A DNA stretch of 64,000 nucleotides from JAHEGP01 sp963751595 (lineage in GTDB: Bacteria > Pseudomonadota > Gammaproteobacteria > Pseudomonadales > JAHEGP01). Shown one piece after another: positions 54,578 to 62,956 of this stretch (position 1 is its first letter; every line of letters begins with the position of its first letter). The stretch spans positions 1,116,001 to 1,180,000 of the forward strand of contig CAVVVC010000001.1 in assembly GCA_963751595.1 (NCBI GenBank). Direction: 5' to 3'. The translations under genes and the position numbers were made by a program. The notes under the pieces were generated by a model. The model did not search any database. It was not told the DNA's origin and worked only from the letters and a program-made list of their open reading frames with translations.

Positions 54578-54667
54578 GGAGGGGTGGCAGAGCGGTTGAA
54601 TGCACCGGTCTTGAAAACCGGCATAGGTTTATCCCTATCCAGGGTTCGAATCCCTGCCCCTCCGCCA
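54578..54667 (+). tRNA. tRNA-Ser (anticodon UGA)
   Basis: 90 nt including encoded CCA. Acceptor GGAGGGG / CCCCTCC, long variable arm, anticodon stem CCGGT / ACCGG with loop CTTGAAA, so anticodon TGA for UCA/UCN codons; T-arm with GTTCGAATC. The last 18 bases are repeated three times downstream. Confidence 0.97.
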
Positions 54668-55198
54668 TAAACCAAAAAGCCCGGCCGTGTGCCGGGTTTT
54701 TTTGGTTTGTGGGGCTTGGGCAGGGTGAGAAGCCTGGCAGGTTCGACCCATTGCGCAGGCAATGGGCAACGAGCGCGTCAGCGCGAAGCCCGAAGGGGCA
54801 CTACAGCCCCAAGGCTGTTGTGATACATCCCTGCCCCTCCGCCATAAACCAAAAAGCCCGGCCTTGTGTCGGGTTTTTTGGCTTATGGGGCTTGGGCCAG
54901 GGTGAGAAGCCTGACAGGTTCGACCCATTGCGCAGGCAATGGGCAACGAGCGCGTCAGCGCGAAGCCCGAAGGGGCACAACAGCCCCAAGGCTGTTGTGA
55001 TACATCCCTGCCCCTCCGCCATAAACCAAAAAGCCCGGCCTTGTGTCGGGTTTTTTGGCTTATGGGGCTTGGGCCAGGGTGAGAAGCCTGACAGGTTCGA
55101 CCCATTGCGCAGGCAATGGGCAACGAGCGCGTCAGCGCGAAGCCCGAAGGGGCACTACAGCCCCAAGGCTATTGTGATACATCCCTGCCCCTCCGCCA
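54651..55198 (+). repeat. Three tandem 177-bp units restarting with the tRNA-Ser 3' end
   Basis: Units 54651-54827, 54828-55004 and 55005-55181, plus a 17-base partial copy to 55198; exact 177-base period with a few substitutions. Each unit begins with the 3' end of the tRNA gene (18-base copies at 54827, 55004 and 55181), then a terminator-like hairpin (CCCGGC / GCCGGG or close variants, then a T-run), then CCCATTGC-gcag-GCAATGGG, a CGCG stem, and CACAACAGCC-CCAA-GGCTGTTGTG (perfect in unit 2, imperfect in units 1 and 3). The layout parallels the E. coli tyrT region (178-bp repeats, rtT RNA). Since 177 is divisible by 3, the repeats are open in some frames (59-residue periodic translation on the plus strand), but I see no sign that they are translated. 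Confidence 0.92.
54670..54708 (+). terminator. Rho-independent terminator after tRNA-Ser
   Basis: AACCAAAAAGCCCGGC / GCCGGGTTTTTTTGGTT stem with a T-run, starting 3 bases after the tRNA CCA. Similar hairpins recur one period later in units 2 and 3, so read-through transcripts would meet a terminator in every unit. Confidence 0.85.
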
Positions 55199-55443
55199 CT
55201 TCCCCTCGTATCTGCTGGGCTACAGCGCGATTAGCTCAGCTTCTCCTAAGCTTTACCCATACTTTGCAGCTTGAGGCTGCACGGCCACTATTGGCTAAAA
55301 CCAAAATGCCCTCCCCGTGCTGGCCAAGTGCAGGGAGGGCATTCAAGGGTGCACAGCAACGAGGGGGAGAAGTCTGGCGACTGCTTACCGTGGTCGATCA
55401 ACCAAGCGCTCGACCTGCGCCCTGTGCGGTGGGTCATCAGGAG
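55199..55443. other. Spacer between repeat array and IS256-like element
   Basis: No supported gene. Contains an 11-bp perfect hairpin AATGCCCTCCC (55305-55315) / GGGAGGGCATT (55333-55343) that is followed by TTTTGG on the minus strand, so it could stop transcripts arriving from the right. Confidence 0.5.
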
Positions 55444-55554
55444 CGGTAGTGCATCATTCTTTGTGTAATTTTCCGGTGGCTTTAAAGCGCTGAGCCACCC
55501 GGTTATCTTTTCGGATGTGAATTTGGCGATTTACATAACGAGAGGAAACACAAG

Positions 55555-55674
55555 ATGGCTCAGCCTGCACAGGATAATTCGATTTCTGACGCAGTGGAAC
55601 TGCTTAAAGACAACGGATACGATGGGCTTGCCCAAGCGGTCACCGTCCTGATGAACGCGGCGATGGTGGCAGAA
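55555..55674 (+). pseudogene. IS256-family transposase, N-terminal fragment
   Basis: Starts with ATG behind GAGAGGAAA; 'DNSISDAVELLKDNGYDGLA' and 'VTVLMNAAMVAE' match the IS256 family N-terminus ('...AIELLxxxGFDGLxxAxxxLxNEAMxxER'). Similarity ends at about codon 40; the reading then runs on to 55815 as unrelated sequence overlapping the 3' end of the TIR gene. Confidence 0.7.
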
Positions 55675-55740
55675 TGCCGATGTGTCGTGATCGCGGGTGG
55701 CCACCGCGTCCATCATGATGACAATATTGAACTGGCCCAT

Positions 55741-57405
55741 TCAATCAAAGCGTTCGCGCATACTTTCTCCCTGTTCGCCCCACGGTTCCCTGTATTTGGA
55801 GGGAAGATCCAGTAGCACTGGGTAATGGTTGGAAGGGTTTTCAAGTTCCGGCAATTTAACGTCGGCGAGCGCGGTGGTTTCGTAAAGAGCAGTATATTCA
55901 GGGTCGTAAGCCCATATCAACTTTCTGATGGCCGCAAATATCGCCTCTGCTGATCCATCGATACTACGCCGGGTCCAGTAGCGAATTGGCGCGCGCAAGT
56001 CGTAGAGTGTTTCGTTGAAACTGTTGCTGGTCAGGTGAGTGATGTCTTTTTTCTCAAACCCGATCGATTCAAAATCAAATTCGATCTGACTGTACTGGGA
56101 ATTAAAATCATAAAAATCGAGCAATGAAGGGCCGTGGCTGTTGTCGATCAGCATCTTCATCTGCGCCGGCTCAGTTTCCGCTGATAGCTGCAGTTCGACC
56201 AGACGGCGTTCATACCTGAAGAAATCGGGATGATTTGCGCTTTTAATATAGGTCAGGTAAAAAGACCGCACCAGATACTTGGCAAACTCGTCGTACAAGG
56301 TTTGGGTATTTTCGATAAAAACCTTATCGGTTGGATCGGGGATCATGCGGTCGGCAAACCACCGCACAAAAGCCGGATTATAGTGCCCGAACGTGTGATG
56401 CTGTGCTATGTCAATAGTGGTATCCGAGTGAGGGCCGGCCAAAAAAATGGGTTGGCCGGACAGCCTCGTCAGCTTGTTGAGACCCAGCACATTTCGCACG
56501 GCACAGAATGTAGCCAGTAGTCCATAGCGGTTGAGTTGCCCGTTATTGTCTCTGTACAAAGCATAGTCGCAGTCCTTCTGATCCTGTTGGTTGGACTTGT
56601 CTCTGAGAGGGTCCGCGGCGCTATCGAGCATTAAGCCGGTAAATCGAGATGAAAAACTGGCTTCCTGGCGAGCCTTCACGGCACTGGCTTGCGCAGCATT
56701 GTATTGCGACCATGCTAATAAAGCGGCGCCCACCGACACCATCAGTAAAATACCCAACACTGCTACGTTGCGGCGTAATCGCCGTGTGCTGGCTGCTCTG
56801 CTGCTTTGGATAAACAACAGTTGGGTTGCAGTGGGGCCAGGCGCTTCGGCGGGATGGGAGGCCGCCCAGACCTCGGCTGCTTCCAGGCTCTTACCGCGCA
56901 GGCACAGATCGTCCCTCTGCTTGTTAAGGTCCCATTTACGGCTGAGTTCGCACAGTCTCGCGTGCTCCCGGATCCAATCGATGTCCAGCATCAGTGCGTC
57001 ACGTAGATTGGCAAGGACATCTGCAGATTTCGCAGGTGGGGTCATAAAAATATAATTGAGTTTGCTTAATTCTTTTGGCACAGGGGTGTCACCGAGCTCT
57101 GAGATCACGATAGGCGCAATGCGCTTATGCAATGACGTCGCCAGCTCCACCTCCCATTGGCAAACCTTTGAAGCGGCTGAGTTTGAGGACAGGGCGAACA
57201 CCACCTGATCTGCCTCGACAATTAAATCCTCGAGACGGGTCTGCCATTCCTCGGTAGGTAAAATATCGTCGGTGTCACGCAAAATATCGATATTTGCAGC
57301 TTCAAGTGCGCTGACAATGGGCTTGACCAATTCCCTGTCCTTACGCGAATAGGAAATAAATACTTTACTCGCATATTCTGTAACATTCGTGTCTGGGGTA
57401 GACAT
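55741..57405 (-). CDS. TIR-domain, single-pass membrane protein with unassigned C-terminal domain
   Basis: About 554 aa; the ATG at 57405 has AAGGAA 7 bases upstream, the reading from 57495 lacks one. TIR domain at about 13-150: 'SKVFISYSRKDRELV', 'DTDDILPTEEWQTRLEDLIV', 'ADQVVFALSSNSAASKVCQW' and Glu85 (pattern S..C..E) in the position of the NADase glutamate. A linker of about 150-210 ('DWIREHARLCELSRKWD', 'LCLRGKSLEAAEVW', 'PTATQLLFIQSSR') is the same as in bacterial TIR-TM-WD40/TPR proteins. One TM helix at about 213-232. The rest (about 240-554) is not a WD40 or TPR repeat and I do not recognise it. Composition is AT-richer than neighbours. A stress- or phage-triggered NAD+-consuming effector is plausible, but is inference from domain type and mobile context. 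Confidence 0.85.
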   Translation of the reverse strand: MSTPDTNVTEYASKVFISYSRKDRELVKPIVSALEAANIDILRDTDDILPTEEWQTRLEDLIVEADQVVFALSSNSAASKVCQWEVELATSLHKRIAPIVISELGDTPVPKELSKLNYIFMTPPAKSADVLANLRDALMLDIDWIREHARLCELSRKWDLNKQRDDLCLRGKSLEAAEVWAASHPAEAPGPTATQLLFIQSSRAASTRRLRRNVAVLGILLMVSVGAALLAWSQYNAAQASAVKARQEASFSSRFTGLMLDSAADPLRDKSNQQDQKDCDYALYRDNNGQLNRYGLLATFCAVRNVLGLNKLTRLSGQPIFLAGPHSDTTIDIAQHHTFGHYNPAFVRWFADRMIPDPTDKVFIENTQTLYDEFAKYLVRSFYLTYIKSANHPDFFRYERRLVELQLSAETEPAQMKMLIDNSHGPSLLDFYDFNSQYSQIEFDFESIGFEKKDITHLTSNSFNETLYDLRAPIRYWTRRSIDGSAEAIFAAIRKLIWAYDPEYTALYETTALADVKLPELENPSNHYPVLLDLPSKYREPWGEQGESMRERFD

Positions 57406-57849
57406 GCATTTTCCTTGCGGATCAATTTTACATAGAAGATTGTGACTCAAATGTCGAGCAGCTTCCCTCTGATCATTTGCGCTATAAGTGGACACACCGT
57501 TAAATGACTTTCATTGCCTTAGCTGCGGGTGGGCTGATAAAGCCATCAGTTACCGAAAGCGCTTGTATCAGTGGTGACTGTATTGAAGGCACGGCGATAA
57601 TCGAGAGGGTTCTAACGGATTCAAAAAGTAAGGCGCCCTCTGTCGGATTGGCCATGGTCCCGGAGGGCTTTGGAGCGCCGCAGACACAGCTAGGCGCCCC
57701 CGCCTCTTCGACTGACTCCATGGTACCCTGATTACCTGCTTTGCTGCACCTTTTGAGGAAGCGGTGGGCTGGCGATCGCCCGGTGGGCAAAAATTAGTCT
57801 GGAATCAAGCAAAGCAGGATTTTGCGGAGTTTACAAACCGCGAGCCAGG
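57406..57849. other. Unassigned sequence inside the mobile segment
   Basis: About 440 bases upstream of the TIR gene. ORFs on both strands (plus 57504-57731, minus 57500-57790) show no family I recognise. It probably contains the TIR promoter and debris linking to the efflux relic. Confidence 0.4.
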
Positions 57850-58155
57850 CGGGGTATGGGATGAATTAACATCGAGGCGGGAAACGATGCCCTTGTCAAA
57901 CCGCGCCTGAATGATGTCGAGACATTCACTGCGAAGCTTTTCAGTTTGCTGCGCAATTTCCAGCTGGGCATCCAGGTCCCGCAGCAACATGTATGTGCTG
58001 GCGACATTGGCCACCAGACTGATGGTAACGCTGCGCATGACTTCTTCGATTGACAGCGATTGCGCGCGGGCAGCTTCGGTGGCGCGCCGCAAGCGGCCGA
58101 GCAGAGACACTTCAAAAAACACGTCGGCACTGAGACGATAGTTTTCCTGGATACC
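57850..58155 (-). pseudogene. RND-efflux outer-membrane factor (NodT/OprM family) relic
   Basis: Open on the minus strand: 'AWLPPGIQENYRLSADVFFE' followed by VSLLGRLRRATEAA matches the 'xxYxLxxDVSFEVDLFGRLRRA' core of the TolC-like lipoprotein family, continuing through 'LVANVASTYMLLRDLDAQLE' and 'IIQARFDKGIVSRLDVNSS'. A TAG stop lies just upstream and the frame ends at about 57805, so only about 100 of roughly 450 residues remain. It has no start and cannot work. Confidence 0.75.
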
Positions 58156-58157
58156 GG

Positions 58158-58548
58158 GTGGCAGCCATGCTGAAAGCTATCCACGCCCAGGAAAGTCGAG
58201 AGGCCGCAGAGGCCGAAGCCGGTGATGTTGTGGCAAAACTGAAAGCGATGAGACTCGGCACCGCGGCAAAGTTGGTTGAAAAAGCCATCCACGAAACCCT
58301 GACATATTTTGTTTACCCGCCCCAGCGTCGGTTAAAGCCGAAAGGCTAACAACCCAATGGAACGGTTACTCAAGGAAGCCAGGCGTCGCACAAAGGTCGA
58401 TGGCGCATTCCCTGATGGTCACTCTGCCCTGATGCTGGTAGCAGTCCGGCTACGCCATGTGTCAGCAACCAGTTGGGGTACGCGGAAGGACATGAACATG
58501 GCTCTTCTCGAGGAGATGGACAAAGAGGCTGCTTACTTAGCGGCATGA
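58158..58548 (+). pseudogene. IS256-family transposase, C-terminal fragments (frameshifted)
   Basis: Two frames: 58158-58349 with 'MLKAIHAQESREAAEAEAGD', then VVAKLKAMRLG... and 'KAIHETLTYFVYPP'; and about 58350-58548 with 'NNPMERLLKEARRRTKVDGA' then FPDGHSALMLVAVRLRH. Together they match the last third of IS256-family transposases, including the RRRTxVVGAFPDG motif. A frameshift near 58325-58350 separates them. Confidence 0.85.
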
Positions 58549-58730
58549 CCCAAAACCGGAGCCACCCAAACCTAAAAGTGCGAACGATTATTGACACTAC
58601 CGATTAATGCATCTGCTGAAGCGTATTAAGGCTGCACATGCGTGGTCCTGTCGCGGTAAAGCGTCTTCAACTGATAATCGGTGGAGTGGCTTACCAGAGT
58701 CATTTGATCAAGGGAATAATTTTCAGGAGG

Positions 58731-58813
58731 CAATAAGTCACAGCCTCGCTCTCGCCTGTCTGTGACTTATTGGAAAAGCCTTATTTTTGGCCATGCCCCT
58801 TATCGCCGGGGCA
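58731..58813. repeat. Two adjacent inverted repeats beyond the IS256-like element
   Basis: First: CAATAAGTCACAG (58731-58743) / CTGTGACTTATTG (58760-58772), 13 bp perfect. Second: CCATGCCCC / GGGGCATGG at about 58791-58812, just past the stop of the next gene on the minus strand, so it may be that gene's terminator despite a weak T-tract. The first could be part of another mobile element end. Confidence 0.6.
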
Positions 58814-58832
58814 TGGGCGCAAATAAAGACTA

Positions 58833-60809
58833 TCAGTCGGTTTCACCGCAACAGGATGGCCCCGGCGCACCACCAAACCGTGACCTGAAAATACTGTAGT
58901 CGCTCAAGTTAACAGTGGCGTCGCCGTTAAAGTCTGCGTCTTCAACAACAGGGCTCTGACCGAAGGCAGCTCTGAACAAGTTGAAGTCAGTGAGATTAAC
59001 AACACCGTCGTTGCTGAGATCAGCATCACAGATGTTGCCATAGCCGTCACCGTCTGTATCCAATTGGCTGTTACCCCCAGCATCCGGTATCAATGTACCG
59101 TTGGCCACCTCAATGCAATTGTCACTCATATCGGGGATACCATCCGCATCGGTATCGGTGGTATCCAGGGTAGTCGATGCCTGTTTAGCAACCGAGTTAC
59201 CAGTCCCATCATCAGCATCGGTATAGGTCATGGTAATGGTGCCCGCCGATATATTACTGAACGCCGCGGGAAGGATCGCCGCAAAAACACCGCGATTAGC
59301 CCCCTGTTCGACCAGTGTGAGGGTCTCATCAGGCAGCTCGCCCGTAGAAATCGTCACGTCGACTGTATCCACCAGTTCCGGATTACCGTTTAAATCACCG
59401 TCGCCCAATCGAGCGGTCAGCAAGCTCCCAGCGGAAAAGAAAGGGCTGGGATCAAGGGATAAGGCCGCATCAGAGCTCGAATAAATAAGCAAAGGCTCTG
59501 GCTCATATCCAACATACAACGGAACCCCAACACCTGAAGTGTCAGCGGTTGGCGTCATGCGTATTGTGAAGGCATCTGCTCCGCAGGCAGCGTTTACGTC
59601 CCCGACCGTGACCACATAGTTCAGTCCGACATTGACCAGATCATCAATTTCTCCCATGGTGTATAGCAGGTTCCCACCCCATGCAATAATGGTTTCATCC
59701 GGGATAGCTGAAAAACCATGCTCCGCTCCATTCATCCAGCCAAGTGCACTGGTAGCAGGGTTATAACCATACCAACCCAGTAACGCCGCATCGGTCTCCG
59801 GATTGCCATCATCATCAAAGAAAATCCCGTAGGGGAGCATACTGTTTGGAAGCCAGGGACCGAATTGATTCGCCTGCGGGCCAGCGCCAGCGGGTACATC
59901 GCTGTAGGCACTGCCCAAGGTGGTAGTGGCAGTTAAGGTATGAGTTAAGGGTTGGTCTCCATCTGCAACATACTCATCAATGTAAAACCCCGCCCGAGTG
60001 GTCCGGTCGAAGTAGCCATACTCACCGGTGTGCTGGTCCAGGGGCCCAAACAGGCCGGATGAGAAATTGGCCAGCTGGGTTGCGCTCCAGATACTTGAAG
60101 GCACTGAAATATTGAGGTTTCCAAGGTGATCGGCAGCGACAGTGTCAAAGTCGTCACCGACACCGCATCCTACCTGTAAAGTAAAACCCTGCAGCCTCTG
60201 GTCGGTCCAGTTATTGATCTTCTGAAAGATCTGATAATTGCGGGAACCTGCCTCGGCTTCAACATTAAACACCAGGTCAACGCTTTCAGACCCTGTGCCG
60301 TCGACAGTTTCAGGCAGCATCGCCACTTTAAAACGCTTGTGGGTCTGGAAGCCGCTGCTGCAAACGACTTGCTGGGGATCAGCTGAATCGAGGTAGTGGT
60401 CTTCCAGATAGGAAGTCGCCATAATGCAATTCTCGGGTTTGCTGTTAACCTCTAAATCGTCATTAATCACCTTGATACCTGACGGCTCCCCCACCGGCCA
60501 ATCCTTTGCCAGCACATACCCGGTAACGGTATCATCACCATCGTCTACATGCGCGACATACGTGAAGTCGGAATCAGGCCCAAAAACATAAGCGCCGGTT
60601 TCCTCGTTATAGCTACTGCCTGTTCCGTTGAGAATGACCTCCACATTATCAAGATTCCAACCACCGAAACCCGCGGCCCCAGTGGCGGATGGTACAGATA
60701 CGATCTTCCCCGCCTGAACGCCAAGCGATGCTGCCGCTACCGCTAGTGCTAATGCGGTTCTGGTGACGATTGGTATAGCGCTATGTTCTCTACCCCATTG
60801 CTGTTTCAT
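58833..60809 (-). CDS. Secreted protein with thrombospondin type 3 and dockerin-like calcium repeats
   Basis: 658 aa; ATG preceded by AAGGAG. Signal peptide ('LALAVAAASLGVQAG'). The long beta-rich N-terminal region including 'YQIFQKINNWTDQRLQGF' and 'AAWGGNLLYTMGE'-like stretches (here IIAWGGNLLYTMGE) resembles choice-of-anchor F type surface proteins. Next are a domain resembling surface-exposed beta sandwiches (about 440-560), a TSP3-like calcium repeat ('DTDADGIPDMSDNCIEV'), and two dockerin-type EF-hand repeats ('DLSNDGVVNLTDFNLFRAAF' and 'DADFNGDATVNLSDYSIFRS'). C-terminus ends with 'SCCGETD' and has no LPXTG or PEP-CTERM sorting signal. Likely extracellular or surface-bound; ligand unknown. 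Confidence 0.8.
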   Translation of the reverse strand: MKQQWGREHSAIPIVTRTALALAVAAASLGVQAGKIVSVPSATGAAGFGGWNLDNVEVILNGTGSSYNEETGAYVFGPDSDFTYVAHVDDGDDTVTGYVLAKDWPVGEPSGIKVINDDLEVNSKPENCIMATSYLEDHYLDSADPQQVVCSSGFQTHKRFKVAMLPETVDGTGSESVDLVFNVEAEAGSRNYQIFQKINNWTDQRLQGFTLQVGCGVGDDFDTVAADHLGNLNISVPSSIWSATQLANFSSGLFGPLDQHTGEYGYFDRTTRAGFYIDEYVADGDQPLTHTLTATTTLGSAYSDVPAGAGPQANQFGPWLPNSMLPYGIFFDDDGNPETDAALLGWYGYNPATSALGWMNGAEHGFSAIPDETIIAWGGNLLYTMGEIDDLVNVGLNYVVTVGDVNAACGADAFTIRMTPTADTSGVGVPLYVGYEPEPLLIYSSSDAALSLDPSPFFSAGSLLTARLGDGDLNGNPELVDTVDVTISTGELPDETLTLVEQGANRGVFAAILPAAFSNISAGTITMTYTDADDGTGNSVAKQASTTLDTTDTDADGIPDMSDNCIEVANGTLIPDAGGNSQLDTDGDGYGNICDADLSNDGVVNLTDFNLFRAAFGQSPVVEDADFNGDATVNLSDYSIFRSRFGGAPGPSCCGETD

Positions 60810-61422
60810 GACATGCTCCTTAGAGTGAATTAATGATCCACGGGTATTGATTTACCTACCACTGTTGGATGTTTTCCCTTGCTTGCTAGCAGAGAAGCCC
60901 TTTCCCCGCTGCCTATGTCCGCCTTTGCCTTTGTTCGCCTCCGTCTTTGACCTGGGCATTGCCCTGATTATTCTGATTCTGGTTGTACTGCTGGTGATGA
61001 TTCTGGCATTGCCGGAACCTAGCACCCAGAAATACATTAACCGCATCTAATGTAGCACGCCTTGTAGAGCACAAAAATGACGCACGTCAATGCACTATGC
61101 CACCGGCAGAAGTAAAAACGGTTAGAGACAATTTCCAACGGTTTGGCTTAACAGGCGCTTCATAAAATCGCCGCACAGTCGATGAGGGAGCGACCGCTGC
61201 TTGATGCGCGATTTACATCAGACCATGAGTCATCAGGCCAGCCAAAGGGTGACTTCTCAGTAGCGATCTCAGGTACTTATAATCAAACGTGGCGATACCA
61301 GCTTGTTGCTACCACCCGATGCCGATGCGCGCTTGCAAAGTGGTGCAGCGATACTCGTTGCAGGCCAGGCACCGGTTTATATATGCTGACGGCCTTGGCC
61401 CGTGATCAATCAAGGTGTTCTG
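60810..61422. other. Divergent intergenic region before the porin gene
   Basis: About 610 bases. A 67-codon plus-strand ORF (60847-61050) has one strong hydrophobic segment but no ribosome-binding site or recognisable family; the overlapping minus-strand ORF (60852-61046) is basic and equally unsupported. The remainder has no gene that I can support. Promoters for both flanking genes must lie here. Confidence 0.4.
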
Positions 61423-62946
61423 ATGATACTTTTCGCAAAGCCCGGTTTTGCCGCACTCGCGTGGATGCTTCTTGCGGGATGTTGGTCGGTTTTAGCGGCG
61501 GCGGATACCAGCACAGAAAACGGCATTCTGGAGCGGTTGCAGCGCCTGGAGGAAAACCAGGCGAGACTTGAAGCCCAGCTGCGTGAGAGAGACCAGCGCA
61601 TCCAGGAGCTGGAGTCAGCACTGGGGGTGGATCAACCGCAACAGGGTACATCGATGGAAGGCGCGCGGGTGACGCCGGCTGCAAGCGAGCCAGCGGAGGT
61701 CACGGCGTCAGCGACAGGCGATGAGTTCGCTGCGCAGGAAAACGGATATTTTGGCGAATTCCAGGAGGGTGGCCTCGGCATTAAACTGGCCGATACGCCC
61801 AAGGGCGAGCTCAACTTCAGCGCCTGGGCTTACTTGCGCTACCTCAATCAACAGGCGCTGGACGACACCTACACCGATTCCTTTGGCCGTACAAGGGAGC
61901 TGGACCTGCGCAACGATCTCCAGGTCAACAAAGTCAACCTGTACTTCAAGGGCTGGGTGTTTGATCCCAGGTTTCACTATCTCTTTTATGTCTGGACCGC
62001 CAATACCAGCCAGGGTGATGGCGCCCAGGTAGTGGTGGCAGGCAATATGAGTTACACCTTCAACGAGCACTTTACCCTCGCCGGCGGTATCGGAGCCCTG
62101 CCGGGCACCCGCAGTCTGCGCGGTAACTTTCCCTACTGGAATAAAGTTGATACCCGCCCCATTGGTGATGAATTTTTCCGACCCAGCTATACCACCGGTA
62201 TTTGGGCATCTGGCAATATCACTGAGGATGTCGGTTACAAGGTCATGATCGGCAATAACCTGAGTCAGCTCGGGGTCAATGCGTCGCAACTCGATAGCAG
62301 CTTCAATACCTTCTCAGGATCGATCTGGTGGATGCCGACTACCGGCGAGTTCGGCCCCGCCGCCGGGTACGGCGACTTCGAGGAACACACTGAACTGGCC
62401 ACGCTGTTCGGCTTGAGTGCCACTTATAGCCCGGAGGACCGCCAGAGCCAGCCCGGCACCGAGGACATCCAGAATACCCAGATCCGCCTGTCAGATGGCA
62501 ATATTCTGTTCGAACCGCGGGCCTTTGATACCGATGGCCGGGTCAACAAGGCCACTTACCAGATGATGTCGTTCGATGCGGCGATGAAGTACCGCGGCTT
62601 TGCCCTGGAGGGCGAATACTATGTTCGGCTGGTCAATGATTTTAAAACCGAGGGCGATGTGCCTGTCGACCGCTTGTTTGACCACGGTTTTCAGATTCAA
62701 CCCTCGATAATGTTAATCCCCAAAACGCTGCAGGGCTATGTTGCCGGTTCCTACCTGTTCGGCGAGTACGGTGAGCCCTGGGATATCGCGCTGGGCATCA
62801 ACTGGTATCCCTTCAAGCGCCGCCTGGTGCGCTGGAATACCGAGTTGCTGTACCTGCGCGATTCCCCCGTGGGTTACTCCAGCGTACCATTTATTGTCGG
62901 CGGCAATGGCACCGTGTTCCACACCAATTTTGAATTGTTCTTCTAG
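61423..62946 (+). CDS. Outer-membrane porin-like beta-barrel with N-terminal coiled coil
   Basis: About 507 aa; the ATG at 61423 has AAGG 7 bases upstream (a GTG at 61402 is the alternative). Signal peptide ending near 'WSVLAAAD'. Residues about 32-70 form a coiled coil ('ILERLQRLEENQARLEAQLR', then ERDQRIQELES), a feature of OprP/OprO-type porins. The rest is a barrel of alternating hydrophobic strands ('AWAYLRYLN', 'NKVNLYFKGWVFDPRFHYLF', 'MSYTFNEHFTLAGG', 'ALEGEYYVRLV') ending in Phe ('HTNFELFF'). Likely a phosphate-selective-porin-like or other anion channel; substrate unknown. It is followed by an amidohydrolase after 10 bases, so the two are probably co-transcribed. Confidence 0.85.
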   Translation: MILFAKPGFAALAWMLLAGCWSVLAAADTSTENGILERLQRLEENQARLEAQLRERDQRIQELESALGVDQPQQGTSMEGARVTPAASEPAEVTASATGDEFAAQENGYFGEFQEGGLGIKLADTPKGELNFSAWAYLRYLNQQALDDTYTDSFGRTRELDLRNDLQVNKVNLYFKGWVFDPRFHYLFYVWTANTSQGDGAQVVVAGNMSYTFNEHFTLAGGIGALPGTRSLRGNFPYWNKVDTRPIGDEFFRPSYTTGIWASGNITEDVGYKVMIGNNLSQLGVNASQLDSSFNTFSGSIWWMPTTGEFGPAAGYGDFEEHTELATLFGLSATYSPEDRQSQPGTEDIQNTQIRLSDGNILFEPRAFDTDGRVNKATYQMMSFDAAMKYRGFALEGEYYVRLVNDFKTEGDVPVDRLFDHGFQIQPSIMLIPKTLQGYVAGSYLFGEYGEPWDIALGINWYPFKRRLVRWNTELLYLRDSPVGYSSVPFIVGGNGTVFHTNFELFF

Positions 62947-62956
62947 GATCCTGGCG

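Larger units (their letters stand above)
55444..58602. mobile_element. Decayed IS256-family element enclosing a TIR gene
   Basis: Outer ends carry inverted copies of CGGTAGTG (left 55444-55451; right, as CACTACCG, 58595-58602), and inner bases of the roughly 29-bp ends match partially (common TTTT). The ends resemble GGTAGTGTCAA-type IS256 termini. Next to the left end is the first 40 codons of a mutator-type transposase, next to the right end its last 130 codons, both on the plus strand. The middle of the transposase is missing and replaced by about 2.5 kb holding the TIR gene (minus strand) and an efflux-protein relic. No obvious 8-9-bp target duplication is visible. Either foreign DNA entered one IS copy with a deletion, or two copies recombined. 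Confidence 0.65.

Noticed and set aside
54651..55198. CRISPR array
   Set aside because: Only three long units of 177 bp with no short repeat/unique spacer alternation and no cas genes nearby.
54565..55449. 294-codon plus-strand frame with a 59-residue repeat
   Set aside because: It begins inside the tRNA-Ser gene and simply translates the 177-bp units; hairpin conservation explains the repeats better than protein function.
60847..61050. 67-aa hydrophobic plus-strand ORF
   Set aside because: One TM-like segment only, no ribosome-binding site, no family, and an overlapping ORF on the other strand; not enough to call a gene.
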